Origin: Siphonodentalium dalli
Taxonomy: Eukaryota > Mollusca > Scaphopoda > Gadilida > Siphonodentaliidae
Assembly: GCA_032622095.1 (NCBI GenBank)
Contig: CP136064.1
Span: forward strand, 136,915,954-136,979,953
DNA length: 64,000 bases
Direction of reading: 5' to 3'
In this document: positions 45,598-58,245 of the stretch, piece after piece
Layout: each line of letters starts with the position of its first letter
Numbering within the stretch: the stretch's first letter is position 1
Made by a program: the position numbers and the translations under genes
The notes under the pieces: generated by a model
Seen by the model: the letters and a program-made list of their open reading frames with translations, nothing else
What the model was told of the DNA's origin: nothing
Database searches by the model: none

Positions 45598-46731
45598 TAG
45601 GGACCTGCGAATATTCGAGATTCGATTCGATGTCGATATCGGGCACCCGATTCGAGATCGGCACCGAATCGGTCCGCTGATTCGGATATTTTTGAATCGG
45701 TATTACTTCGGTGTAGTTTTGTTGTTTGCGTCTAAAAACACATGCCAAATGACCTGAGCTCATAAAAATTAAAGCAGAATAGACGTGCTTATGCAAATTA
45801 TTGCTTCGATCGCAACCCGTGACACTGATCAATCGGCGCGTATATTTGTAATCTGTATCGACACAGTCTATACAGTTTAGAACTTCATATATCCAATTCA
45901 GATTATAATCATATGAATAAAATTCAATGTCAGCCGCCGTTATGAGCGACAAAACATAGATTGGAATGAACAGTGAGAAACCTTAAAACAATCTGTCTAT
46001 TATGTTCTTAAATGGGCGTTATCATGTGCGACGACTTATCTGCAATACTGCCGGCAGAATTCCTATAAATTTCCTACTTTCAGTTTCTGTTTCCCGATAA
46101 ATCGAGCACGTTGCACCAAGTTTCTATCCGTTGAATCTTGTTACTAGTAATAACATTTATTAAACACTTGTAACTTTTGTCTGTTTTATGGGACCCCCTC
46201 CGTCAAGACAACTACTGTCAATATGTGATGTATGTGTTTGACCTATTGTTGTTTGAACAGTTTAACAGATAATTACCATTGGTATCGGACTTCAACAATC
46301 ACATAGCTAAACTGTGAACCCATGTCCACTTGTGTCAACTCTTTATTATCTTCATTAAAGTGACTTCCATTCCGTGGGGTTTGTGATACGTTGATTGAAT
46401 TGTCTTCAAGTGTCTTACTATCACTGCTTGTGTCATATTCGCCATGACACAGCTAGATAGAAATGCAAAGCAACATATCCAAAACCCTCCATGAGACTGA
46501 GAGTGACTTGCCAATGTCATGATTTTTCAAAACAAAAAAAAGTTCCAACGGATGTTTAAGGAGATTAGCATTGCTATATAGTATCTAGTGAATTTTGCAG
46601 TTTTTTGTCATGATACACTGAAAGACACAATGGTCGACAATGTCAATCACTAGCTGATTCTATTCGAGATTCGATTCGATGTCAATATTAGGAAGGAGAT
46701 CGATGCAAAATCCCCGATTTTCAGATCCCTA
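45598..46731. mobile_element. hAT-like non-autonomous DNA transposon (1134 bp) with 8-bp target duplication
   Basis: The ends TAGGGACCTG (45598) and CAGATCCCTA (to 46731) are inverted repeats with one mismatch, and both are flanked by the same 8 bp, ACACAAAT (45590-45597 and 46732-46739). An 8-bp duplication with short ends of this type is characteristic of the hAT superfamily. Beneath the ends lie TTCGA-rich repeats; one 22-bp block (45613-45634, beginning ATTCGAGATTCG) recurs in the same orientation at 46662-46683. The 132-codon minus-strand frame (45952-45554) extends outside the element and lacks transposase motifs, so the element depends on a transposase elsewhere. Confidence 0.85.
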
Positions 46732-46739
46732 ACACAAAT

Positions 46740-48799
46740 CCCTGTTGTGCTACGATAAAGATCATTCAGGTTACTACTATATCCTGGAAGCCACCACACT
46801 GATAAGTACATTTCCATGTCAAGGCTATTACATATATCTAAATGTGCATGATATGGAATATCGTGCATATATTGTATTCATGACACAGTCTGAGCATCTG
46901 TAATTCTGTAGGGATCAACATTTTATTTGTTTGTGACTGGGTAGTAACAAAAATTGCCCCAATCAGCACCTACATAAATTTGAGTAAAGTAGACTTCATA
47001 ATTGTGTGAGAAACTGTAATTTCAAAGATGCTATACAATAATCAACTTCGAAAAACTACGTTGTGTCATCAGACCAAAATTTAAAAAAAGGGTTTTGTTT
47101 CATGGGGCCCCATCACATTGGATTTAAAACTGCACATTGATCGTTTTTATAAACATTGTAAAAAAGAAAAACCAAAGTCGTGTTACAAAAATATAACTAA
47201 AATATGCAACAAAATATCTAATTGGAACATCTTGTTTTAAAGTCTAATTTTTGGCATTGTTTTCAATATATGTTTGCTTATTTAGTGAAACTGTAGTTTG
47301 AGCATAAATTAGGCATCTACAGTTACTCAATTTTGACTGGTTGTTAGGTTAGAAAGATTGAGCGAATTAGTTGGTTGGTATAATTGTAAAGTCGGAATCC
47401 TGATACGGAGCTGTCTGCACGTGAATGTGTGCTAGAGTACAGGACGATTTAGGTAGATTGAAATGCATGAACCGATATCCATTTGAACCCTTTCTATTTA
47501 AAGCTTATGAGATTCAAGAGTATTTTTACCAACATTTATAAATATCAATTGCATTTGCTATAAATGAGTACTGTAAACTAAATCCGGCCATTTATGGGAC
47601 CATCTCCTGTTATACTCAACATAATATGTGCAACAAAAGGATGAAATTTAGCCATGGAAGAGCGCAAAATGCACTTGTGTGCTCTATGAACAATGTAAAC
47701 AGCCTGGTAATTATAATGAAAATTATTTAATGACTCTGAAATCTGTTCTCTTGTCTTGACTATCTTGGGGCTTTATAGCTTTGTGGGTGCCAAAAAATGT
47801 TGATACCATAAAAACATTATATGTATGTAATACCCGCACTATGTTATCAATACAATAATAACAAGTTATTTTAAGTCTGCAAATTGCAAATCTTGTATCA
47901 TTTAGGTGTGCTCTACTTGATGAATGTAAATGCTATATTAAAACTACACCAAAGTGACATATGCTACCATATTCCAGCAGTCCTCATTTTAAATATGGGC
48001 TCAGGTGATCATACCTTAGCATTTTGTATGACAATTGTGTAAGTACATGTATTCATAATTTCTTGTTCTATATTAAAATCAGGGATGATGGAACTCATTG
48101 ACTCACGTGCACATGACCACAAATGATAAAGAAAGTAACCAGAGTTTGGTCTAGATATTATTCAAGACATGGTAGGTGAAAGCTGATACTGTATAAAGGG
48201 CATATTATATGATGTCACACATCCCAGCATGCCCGTCTCTTTGAAAAGCTAATAAAAATCCCAACGGATGAACGTCTCTAGATTAGTCCATTATATTTCA
48301 TTTATATGATGACACGCATTCTCAACACGATGTAATAAACCGTTTCCAAATATGGAGTGCTTTCCTGGAATAGTAAATGTTTGTGAGAATCATAGTATTT
48401 AGAAATAGTTATAAATACAACGAAAGAATAATCAGTCATGAATATCATTGACTGATAAAAATTTGAAGATGATATCTCGTATATTGCGATTATGGATATA
48501 TCTGTATTCAGTTTTTCAACAGTAGTTGAGTTTGACATTGCATTGGAAAATTGTCAACACGTTATTGCATGATATCTGATCTGTGAAGTGATCTGCTATG
48601 CCAATAACCAATGAATCGTGCATAGTCTGCACCGCTCTTCAATTAACTGGTTCGCTGCTAAATATCCTACATACACGTAATAAAATGCGAATATTTATTA
48701 CAACAAACAGAAAATTATTTAATTTTATGCTCGCAGTTGATAATTTGCACTCTTTTCTCAAATTTGACACCCATATATATATACATTTGTGATTATGTT
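46740..48799. other. Unassigned DNA
   Basis: About 2 kb of AT-rich sequence without recognised genes or repeat boundaries; frames of up to 78 codons have no family features. Confidence 0.4.
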
Positions 48800-49145
48800 A
48801 TGAGCCTGGATGTTTCACTAGGCTATGGTTATGAGCTTGGATGTCTCAATAGGCTATGGTTATGAGTCTGGATGTCTCATTAGGCTATGGCTATGCCAAT
48901 GGGCCTGGATGTCTCATTGGCCATTAGGCTATGGTTATGAGCCATGATGTCTCATTAGACTATGGTTATGGGTCTGGATGTCTCATTGGGCAATGATTAT
49001 GAGTCTGGATGTCTCATTAGGCAATGGTTATGAGCCTGGATGTCTCATTAGGCTATGGTTATGAGCCTGGTTGTCTGTTTGTCAATATAGGTTATCGATA
49101 TGAGCATGGATGTCTGATTATGTTATGGTTATGAGCTTGGTTGTC
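48800..49145 (+). repeat. 31-bp minisatellite, about 11 units
   Basis: The unit ATGAGCCTGGATGTCTCATT AGGCTATGGTT repeats with period 31 (for example starts at 48800, 48831 and 48862), with one expanded unit near 48891-48930 and decayed units at the end. No coding role is seen. Confidence 0.9.
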
Positions 49146-49617
49146 GGCCGCCCTTAGGGCAAAACATTTGTAATTTTTCTCAAACTTTTCGCGATATAAG
49201 TACCTTTTCTGACAATTTTATTGGTCGGCATCCATTCAAACTTCACAATGTCCCAATTTAATTTTATATGTAACAATATTTCTGAAATATTACCTGACAA
49301 ACGCTATTTAAATGATTAAACTAAACAAGAGTTGACTAAACAAGACAGTGTCATTGCCAAAGCCCATAACTGGGCTTCCTGCACTCTTACATAGGGTCCA
49401 AAGATGGGCTTTCAGCACTGAACCAGTTAAATGGAAGGAATCCCTTCAAAACAAACAAATTTCAATAGAGATATAGATATATACATCCGTTAGGATTTCC
49501 ATTGTCTTTTCAAACAGACTGCATGCATGCCACCATATTGTGGTACTAACTATATAGACAATGCCATAACCCAATGTGATAAATAGTCATACATTTGTGT
49601 TGGCGGATTCCATTTTT
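49146..49617. other. Unassigned DNA
   Basis: Short imperfect repeat of AAGCCCATAACTGGGCTT / GATGGGCTTTCAGCACTG near 49358-49420. Otherwise nothing recognised. Confidence 0.35.
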
Positions 49618-50000
49618 ATGTGTACCCATACCACAGTATGGTACACATAGTGTCGACGTCCGGATTGACCACTCATCGTTCGTTCGTTTGTCTGACTGTT
49701 TGTAGACACTTTACGCATAATGCAATAACTCAAATATTTTAAATCCGAACGGAACCAAATTTTGTATATGGGTTTCTCAGGCCAAAATACAGATCAAGTT
49801 AAAATATGGGTTTGATCTGAGTCTTTTTTTTTACAGAGTTATGGCCATTTTTCGACTTAGAATTCACACATGCTGCCTTAACTCAAACATTTTTTATCTG
49901 GTTGAAATAAAATTTGCTATGTGAATTTCTCAGCCCAAAATACAGATAGAGTTCGAATATGGGTTTGATTCAATTTATTTTAATTAAAGGAGTTATGAGT
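49618..50000 (+). repeat. Hairpin-started ~180-bp dimer repeat
   Basis: A hairpin at 49618-49648 (ATGTGTACCCATAC / GTATGGTACACAT) is followed by two units containing AACTCAAA, TTTTCATCTGG-type, AAATTTTGTATATGGGTTTC, TCAGCCCAAAATACAGAT, GTTTGAATATGGGTTTGAT and GAGTTATGGCC. Related single units occur near 55250 and 59900 and weakly near 54080 and 57330. Non-coding dispersed repeat. Confidence 0.6.
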
Positions 50001-51008
50001 CTTATGACCCTTTTTTTTTTTAAACTTGAAATTGTTTTTTTTAGATTGAACTCCTTGCTCAATTTAACAAACACAAAAATTATTGATTTTTTTTTAAAAC
50101 TTTTATAATGATACAAAAAAACTGTCATTGACACTTTCATTTGTTTGGGTTTTATACAATTAATCAGACGTCCTGTTTTGAAATATGAAGATTTCATTGC
50201 AATAGTTGTATGTAATATAATGATATCAATAAATTACCATGTGGCCATCCAATATCCCAGAGCATATGAGAGTATGTTTAATAGATGTCATTCCAAGTAC
50301 ATATGTTATTAATTGAGTGATGGCATATGGTTCAGAGCTCTAGGGGTTGTTAGATGAAGGTAAAGAAAAAACACCTGCTCACTGGCTGGCAAATTGTTTT
50401 TACTATCTCTCAAATTGATTAATGGCAGTACGAGACCCTTGTTTCTCCTATGCTATATTCCATTGATCTGCTTATGTACCTACCAATATAAGCATTCCTT
50501 ATTACACATGTCAGGTGTGATCTTATCTGTTCATGTATGATAAACATATTATAATTTCTCTTTAAAAGTGAATGAATTTTGAATTTCTGGCAGGTCAAAA
50601 GTGGCAGATATAGGGATTTATCACTTTTGCTTCCAATGAGTTAACTTAAACTCATAAACATATCCTCCGAAATCACTAAACCATTGGATCTCACAGTCAG
50701 AGGTCTTTTGGGTGAATAGGGACAGAGTATTAGATTGAAAACTACTCCTCTCCACCCCAAATACTTTAACCCCTTCCTAAGACAAATTATTTGAACTTTT
50801 GATTTCAAGTTGGGTACTGATGTATGTGATCATATCTTTGAATTGAAAAATTATCAGTTATAGCTAATCGCTATCGCCAAGGTATGGGTTAAACATCTGC
50901 CGATTGTGATCGGCCTCTCGTTTTATAATGCATCACAGAGACCAACATTACAAATTATACATTACTGAAACATACTCAGGATATATAATGCTCTTGGTGG
51001 ATTGTTAT
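50001..51008. other. Unassigned DNA
   Basis: T-rich tracts near 50010-50100. Nothing else recognised. Confidence 0.35.
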
Positions 51009-51012
51009 TTAA

Positions 51013-51453
51013 AGGTATTTTATCCAATTAATCTTATCCTCAGTTACTATTTATTTGGCTTCAGGGGTAAACAATATTTGATTTGAATTATTGAGGAACC
51101 CATTCATCAAAGCTCAGAGTGAGCAGATATCGATTTTTTAAATCTATTATTTTTCACCACCTGGAATATATAGTGGCCCAGTAAAAGTCGACGAGAAGAC
51201 CAAATAGCAGATGAAGATGGATAAATCTAAAATCAAGTGGCCTTTTTGTGTCAGATATTTGACAAACCGGCAAAATTTCATGGTACAAAATGTTGACAAA
51301 TAACAGGTTTTGGGCAATTTTTTACTATAGTGGACTGTGGTTAGCATTATTTTTTGGCAATTAGTCGATTCTGATAACTGTAGCGGAATTTCAAAAAAAT
51401 TGTTGTCATTGGAATCTGATAATATGGGGACCATCGAATCAGATTGAGTAACT
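51013..51453. mobile_element. TTAA-flanked miniature element (441 bp)
   Basis: Bounded by TTAA at 51009-51012 and 51454-51457. The left end AGGTATTTTATCC is degenerate; the right end is GAATCAGATTGAGTAACT. Interior family blocks are present: GGCTTCAGGGGTAAAC, AGCTCAGAGTGAGCAGATAT and TTGTTGTCATTGGAATCTG. No transposase. Confidence 0.8.
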
Positions 51454-51457
51454 TTAA

Positions 51458-52464
51458 ACTAGACGGAACCACTAATACGATGTATATTACTTGGCTTGTC
51501 AAAAATAAACACGCAAAATTTTGGGGGGCAATCCAAATGGGTTATACGAATAATGGTCAGACTTTAATAGTTAATGTCTTAATATATTGAATTTTTGTAG
51601 AATTTTGTAGAATTTAAAATAAAGTACGCAAAAACTCATTTCTTGTTGAAATGACCATGTTACGATCGGAATGACAAATCAAGATGTCCCCAACTCACAT
51701 TAAACTTGAAAAATACTTCTGATTTTGGTCCAAGTCAGGGTTAGAACCAAAAGAACTTTTGAATTCATTGTATTATTTGAATGGCACTTTTGGCAATCAA
51801 ATAATAAATATCAACTTGCGAAAAATGGACACGCTATCAGTAAATATCCTCAACATATATATGCTTCTCGAGTCGTCCAAATTTGACCAATTATGGCATT
51901 TACCAGTACATTCATGCAGACTGCTTCAAGTAATGTTTTCTTTTGTGTTAATACTAAGACATTAATATAAGGCAACTTGAGTATACTACCATTGCTCCTC
52001 ATATGCTAACCTATCTGTATTTTAGAGTTATTGTACATACACATTGGCTTCTGTTACAGTAGATTGTTTACCAACTTTTATTTACACATGCAGAATCTCA
52101 TCACTTTTTTTGATTTCTTCAATGATTTAACAAACTAGCTATACACACCATTCACTCGTAGTGCCGGTTCTCAATACATATCGAAGAAGTAAATCATGTA
52201 ATTGTACAATGTCAGGATAATGTCAAAAGACATATGCTAGTCATACTCATGATCAACATGCCATGGTGAGGTAATAGCATACATATTCAGTGTGTTAACC
52301 TATACTCAAGGATTTGTCTTATTTCCGATTTATGCTCCGCCTTTCTTTCAATTTGCATCATTTGTTACCAAAAATATCAACCATGTGTGTACAAAATCTG
52401 TCAATAAAAGGGGTGTTAAAGTGATGTGAAACACAGGCAATGAATCAATTCTGAAGCAGCATTT
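51458..52464. other. Unassigned DNA
   Basis: AT-rich, no recognised gene or repeat boundary. Confidence 0.35.
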
Positions 52465-52527
52465 CAAAAATTTGTGTTGTTGTTGGAATCTGATGATATG
52501 GGGACCATTGTGTCGGATTGAGTAACT
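52465..52527. repeat. Solo right end of the TTAA family
   Basis: TTGTTGTTGGAATCTGATG, GATATGGGGACCATTGTG, GGATTGAGTAACT then TTAA (52528-52531) is the right terminus only. The rest of the element is missing. Confidence 0.7.
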
Positions 52528-52531
52528 TTAA

Positions 52532-55080
52532 TGTTCAGATATTGTAGAAATATATTAGGTGAGGGGTCCAAAATTGAGCCAATCAGTAATGTACATAGCA
52601 AATTCAACATCATAGGCAGACCAACAATTGGGAAGCTGGTTCTAATACAGTTAACCATGGTTTTGTGACAACCAAGTCCTGCTTTTTCATGGTATTTAGA
52701 CCCCTCATAATGAATTCAGTTTTAAAATTGTTCTCAAAATAAATATGTGTAAGTGTGTAAAAAGCCACCTGCCAAACAAATTTTAAGCCACTTTGTTATG
52801 TGGCCAAGCAGCCTTTTATTTGTTATTTATTCAAAGATAATTAATATTGTTTCTAATTCATATTATATAATGTCAACATAATTGTGAAGTTTATATATCA
52901 TAGTTATGGCTATAGGCCAGCTCATCAAAATCATTATGTATGCATCAGATTATCCACATATCTTCAAATTATCTTCTATCTGAAACATTACTATCTAATT
53001 CTCCCATTTTCTCCCATTGATCTGATATCAATTTTTCTAATACCAACTGTATTACTAATACCAAATCTTGGTCTCAATTAAACCGTTTATTCCATAAAAC
53101 TTAATATTGACACACCTATCGAACTGCATGAGTTAATGCGAGAAAAAAAAATAAAAATACATGCCAACTGTGAACATAAAATTGTCTGAAATACATCGCA
53201 CTTAATCCAAGCACACTAACGTTGTGGGCTCGGTCACACCATAACCGGCGAAGACACATATAAGCTATCAGCTTGCTGTTGAATCCCCTCCATACCATAC
53301 ATGTAACTTGTTATTATATTGTACCATAACAGCTTTATGAATTATATAGATTAAATACTGTTTACACCAGGTTTATAGTTACCTCTACTTTCAGATAGGA
53401 TCAACTTTATCTTCTGAACTGTGAATGTCAGCAAGAATAATCTTCACCTGGGAGGATACTGGTGACATAGTGCTACAGAAAATCTGGAAGGGCCTTGTAT
53501 TGACACATTGCTATATTTTGCAGAAAAAGAAGAATCAAGGCAATGTTTGGAGGAATTTCTGATAGACAATTTAAAATCTGCAGAATATATTATCATTTTT
53601 ATTTTTATATACACCATACCTTGTAATCAACCAAACAGCCAGATCTTCATGCACAATTTTGAACTGGGTGCTAACTCTAGATTTTTGTCGATGACAATGT
53701 CATTTTGTATATCGAGAGCCACCCTTGTGTTCATTCACTTTCATATATTGACTGTGTTTGCATTACTTAAGAGTGATATTAAATGTTTGCCGAGCATTGA
53801 CTGCTCTTGGGCGACAATTAGAAGTGTCATACAAACCTGGCTACCATTATTGGTTTCTGCACAACTGCATCTGGCAATTTGCTAAATTCTAAAAACATTC
53901 CAGCTAGTATCTCCAGATTCCAGTTTTGAAAGTTTTAGCAATACTCCTTGTTTGAAAGTGACTCCATTTAATCTGAGGCATTGACACATATACATGAAAG
54001 AGAAAATGGATTCTTGCAGAAATAGTCATTCTGATCAGTCACATGCTTTTTATATGCCTGTTTGAGAAAAAAAATGTTGTATTTTGTAATCGGTCTGTCC
54101 CTCTGTCTGTCCATTCATCTGTCTGATAATTTGTTCTTGTTTCTGACCGAATACTCCAGCTTGGATTATATGAACAAAATGTGGTATGTGTGGTTCCCAG
54201 CTAAAATCGAATCCTCTGTTTGGTTTTGATAAGATTCTGGACAGAAAATGCTCATTCCGTTGATACTGGAACAGTATATAAAATTTCAGCAAATAAACAT
54301 ACTGCGGGGAATAAATCCTTGTGAGTCAGAGCATACTGAACACGGTCGTCGATGTTATTTAAAGTCATTTTCTTTCCTCAAACAGACCTGAATAGTTCAA
54401 TTTCACTTGAAAGTTTCTTTTTTCATTTGCCTGGTCAATGTCACAACCATTCATTCTTTGTTGTAATTTTAATAGTGACTTTGAATGTTTTTGTATCTGT
54501 TTGTCAGAACAAAGAGGGTCAAACAGTTTTATCAAACTGGTTAACACATCGGCATCTTCATCGCTATGAAATCAACACAATGCACACCTATTACTAATTG
54601 CTCGAAGCAGATCGGGTCGTATAACAGACATGGGTTTTATATACTGGTATATAGATTGGATCAGTTCTGTTGAGTATAAGAGATGGCACCATAAATGTCT
54701 CACTTTAAATAATAAATAGATTGTTGTATATTATTTTCAACATAGCATATCAACATCATGACCAAAGTTGTTTGTACTTTACATAATTTCATGCTAAAAT
54801 AATTTGTTTGTCCTTAATATCCTTTCAGAATGGTGTATATACATGCGGTTAGAGTTCTAGGCACAGAAATAGAGGTTTTGGGACTGCTAGCTGTAACATG
54901 TAAGTGATTATTCCTAGTTCCAAACACAATTAAAGCAGACATTCATGACAAACATTGGTGGATTTTTTCAATTTCTGCCGGCCAGCAATGGGCGCCAGAA
55001 CTCTGGAAGGCCAAATGTCCAGAAATTCCTAGCTGAGATTATTTATTTAATCTGAATAATTATGAATTATAATAATAATA
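52532..55080. other. Unassigned DNA
   Basis: The longest frame is 125 codons at 53508-53885, hydrophobic and without recognised family; I do not call it a gene. Around 54060-54290 is a weak relative of the 49.6-kb repeat (TCTGTCTGTCC, GACCGAATACTCC). An (ATA)n microsatellite spans 55068-55096. Confidence 0.4.
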
Positions 55081-55084
55081 ATAA

Positions 55085-56940
55085 TAATAATAATATAATA
55101 GTATGATACAAAAAGTTTAAAGAAAACATGAGATTTGCCAGGTGTCATTGCCAGGTTGTCCCCGCCACCACTATATAATTATTGGCATTGATGGTATGAT
55201 TATCTGATTATTTTCAAATATGGTATATCGATTACTCATGAATATACAGGTCAAGTTCAAATTTTGGTTCCATCACCTCTTTTTACCGGAGTTATGGCCC
55301 TTGTTGGCTTATACTTTGACAATTATTTTGGTTTCCGAGGGAGAGCTTAGCTATAGTTATCTCACCGGCGGGAAAACAATTTCACCATCTCTACCGGTTA
55401 GCATAAGTTTTTTTTTTCATAAACAAGTTATGAGGCCTCGGTCTGTCGTATTAGCCTTCGGCCTGCGGCTGCAGGCCCATATAACAGACATCGGCCTCAT
55501 AACTCGGCCAATATGGAAACAACCTATTAATAACTTATATTATTAACTTATTCACTGCTGAATGATGTTGTGTGCAAAGCCATTGACACTATAGTCCGAT
55601 CATGTACTTCAAAAAATATAACGGAATATCGAAAAACATTAACACTGACTCTGTAAAATGGCTTTTCTCATTCACAATCCTGGGACATCATACACTTTAT
55701 CAAACGTCCAGATACAATTTTTCCCATGTACTAATTTATTAATTCCTGTTTTGAATAATGAGCAACCTCATGTATTCTGTAGTAGGTCCGTACTCACACT
55801 GGTATAGTCTATATTGATATTTTTAGTGATTTTCCCCAGGGGCCTGTGGTACTCACATATAGCAGCCAAGAGATTAATTGATTGTATTTTTTTAAATCTT
55901 TCAGTTATTCCGAATATGACATAATTCACATGTTAGCTTGGACTATCTAGCATTATGACATGAGTCAGAGTGACAGAAAGAAAGGAACAGATAGCAACTC
56001 TCTTACAAGTGCGTATAATCTAATTGAATAATTCAGTACTAGTGTATGGTATATATCGACAGAAGTTGTCAGAACACAACACGCATCTTTAGGGGGAGAT
56101 ACAGGTTTTGCATAAATCCAGTCAAAAATGGCAAGAGATTTTCAACAAAGAATTTCTCTGGATCTATCTGGCAAAACAATCATGAATTTCACATATATAT
56201 GGTCATCTTCATTGTATTCTGAGCTATTATTAAGAGACAACAGAACAATGGATTATAATATAATACATTTGAGAGGTTGAAAATATTAATTTAGTTTTCA
56301 CCCCTTTCGGTACCCAGAACTGTTAGAATAATTCACGAACCCATGACCCACAACTCATCTCAGCCCAATTGTTCATTGATCAACAGCCATGGCATGAAAA
56401 TCCTCAAATATAGATAATTGTTTATGGGGTACTTGTCTTTCTTAATGAAAATAATCATAAAATTTCACAAATTAAGAATAATTAAGAATCCACTCATGAT
56501 CTTGAGATATGGTGTCATGGATATATGAACTGCACTTTTGAAAAAAAATCTATTTTACAGAAGTTCTTGACACATGGAAACATTGAATTTTAAAAAATAT
56601 TTTTCATGCCATATGGCATAAAAGTAAAGTAAATGAGTTTTTTTTAATCAAATTGGTCGATGGTTCTGAAATATTGTGTAACAATTATCACTTATACCAA
56701 ATTCCTACCAGATTTCGAGAAAATTTTGTACATAGACAGAATCCATTTTGAAATGTCAGGAAATTTTGGCAAAATGTGCGCCTGACCTTTAATCAAGAAT
56801 CTTTTACCGAATGAGTTGCGGATGGTGCATGGATATATTTCACGAAAGAGCTTGAGTGGCATGTAACTATGCGCCATCCGCAACAAGTTTGATAAACGAT
56901 TTGATATTATGATGCAAGCTGTGTTCTGTATTTATTCTAC
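55085..56940. repeat. Left arm of a 5-kb inverted repeat
   Basis: This arm matches the reverse complement of 58245-60105 along its whole length at what looks like more than 95% identity. Outer landmark: ATAGTATGATACAAAAAG. Then GAGTTATGGCCCTTGTTGGC, CGGCCTGCGGCTGCAGGCC near 55457, CGATCATGTACTTC near 55598, and at the inner end GTTGCGGATGGTGCATGG near 56817. The 65-codon minus-strand frame 56886-56692 recurs at 57692 and 58318 because those regions are copies. No gene was recognised. Confidence 0.9.
55798..55848. repeat. 51-bp unit flanked by 8-bp direct repeats GTACTCAC
   Basis: ACTGGTATAG ... GGGGCCTGTG is flanked by GTACTCAC at 55790-55797 and 55849-55856. The mirror copy in the other arm lies at 59349-59398 with the same flanks. 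A head-to-head dimer of the unit is at 8111-8210. The flanks look like a target duplication of a tiny insertion. Confidence 0.65.
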
Positions 56941-57618
56941 ACAGTTGTGTCAGATAATCCATGACTGTCACCTTCGTTGATACTATGGCCACCTCTATTG
57001 TGATTTATGTCTGATGGATAACCAGTAATGATCGGGGCATCACCAGAAGCAGATTGTTGAACTTATTTAAGCCATCTTTCTTGGCGACAACGTCAACAAA
57101 AATAGTTCCGACTTGTATTCCACTAGAGGTATACAGTAATATGTGTTCAATGTAATGTATGTCATCTTTCTTGCCAATCTTGGAGACAACGTCAACAAAA
57201 ATAGTTCCGGCTTGTATTCCACTAGAGGTATACAATACTACGTATTCAATGGCTGGGATTCCGTTGAATACATGTGCCTTATGTTAATGGGTGTGGAATA
57301 ATTATACTCTACTAACATTTATACACCAATGCCATTTGAAGAACTGTATTATGTAATCAGTCTCTCCGTCCACCCATCTGTCTGTCTTGCCATCCGATGT
57401 CCTTCTGTGAACATTTGGTTTCCGGATGATAACCCGCATAGTTCTTGAACTAAATGGTATAGAGGTCCAGCAAGCCCATTTTAACAAGAGCTTCAATCGC
57501 TTTTTAAAATTTGGGCTTAATTTGTTTTTCTCCAGGTGATAACTTATACATTTATGTTATATGATATGAACTGAGTGGAATGAAATTTATGAATGTTGAC
57601 AACCATAACATATGGGTC
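56941..57618. other. Spacer of the inverted repeat with a short direct repeat
   Basis: AAAATAGTTCCG, CTTGTATTCCACTAGAGGTATACA and neighbouring words occur twice, at about 57066-57135 and 57165-57235. No gene. Confidence 0.5.
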
Positions 57619-57619
57619 G

Positions 57620-58245
57620 ACAAGTTAAATAAGCTGTGTAGAATAAATACAGAACACAACTTGCATCATAATATCAAATCGTTTATCAAACTTGTTGCGG
57701 ATGGCGCATAGTTACATGCCACTCAAGCTCTTTCGTGAAATATATCCATGCACCATCCGCAACTCATTCGATAAAAGATTCTTGATTAAGGGTCAGGCGC
57801 ACATTTTGCCAAAATTTCCTGACATTTCAAAATGGATTCTGTCTATGTACACAATTTTCTCGAAATCTGGTAGGAATTTCTTTGTGAAATTTGGTATAAG
57901 TGATAATTGTTACATAATCGATATGGGTAGAATAGGTTATACATATGTCATTCTCCGCATGTCATATCTAACAATTAACGTCGCTATTATACAGGATCTC
58001 ATCTCAACCCATGGCATGAAACCTTTATCGAAGTTGGACTATTCCTGACCATCAGATCATGAATCCCGCCGAACGCATGTGCTTATCCCACGCACAATAT
58101 TTCTGCCGAATTGCCGGCACGACCATACAAATAATTGTATATGTACCTATTATATTGTATAATTTGCACCTGTAAATATCAAACACACTGTCATGCTCTA
58201 TATGTACACTCTCTCCCACGAGGAGGCAATAAAGAATATATATAG
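57620..58245 (+). repeat. Partial third copy of the inverted-repeat inner end
   Basis: 57620-57915 repeats, in the same orientation, the inner end of the right arm (58247-58525), including TTGTTGCGGATGGC and CACTCAAGCTCTTTCGTG. The right-arm copy lacks about 14 bp (GCGCATAGTTACAT) that both this copy and the left arm have. The 118-codon frame at 57692 is a product of this repeat; its sequence has no recognised family. 57916-58245 is unassigned. Confidence 0.75.

Noticed and set aside
53508-53885. 126-codon frame, hydrophobic, in otherwise unassigned DNA
   Set aside because: No recognisable domain, no splice context or upstream elements, AT-driven hydrophobic composition; likely chance.
57692-58048. 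118-codon frame with SYMPLKLFREIYPCTIRNSF-like peptide, repeated three times
   Set aside because: The repetition follows from the DNA-level inverted and direct repeats; length differs among copies, the reading has no known family, and a 14-bp deletion in one copy shifts its start.
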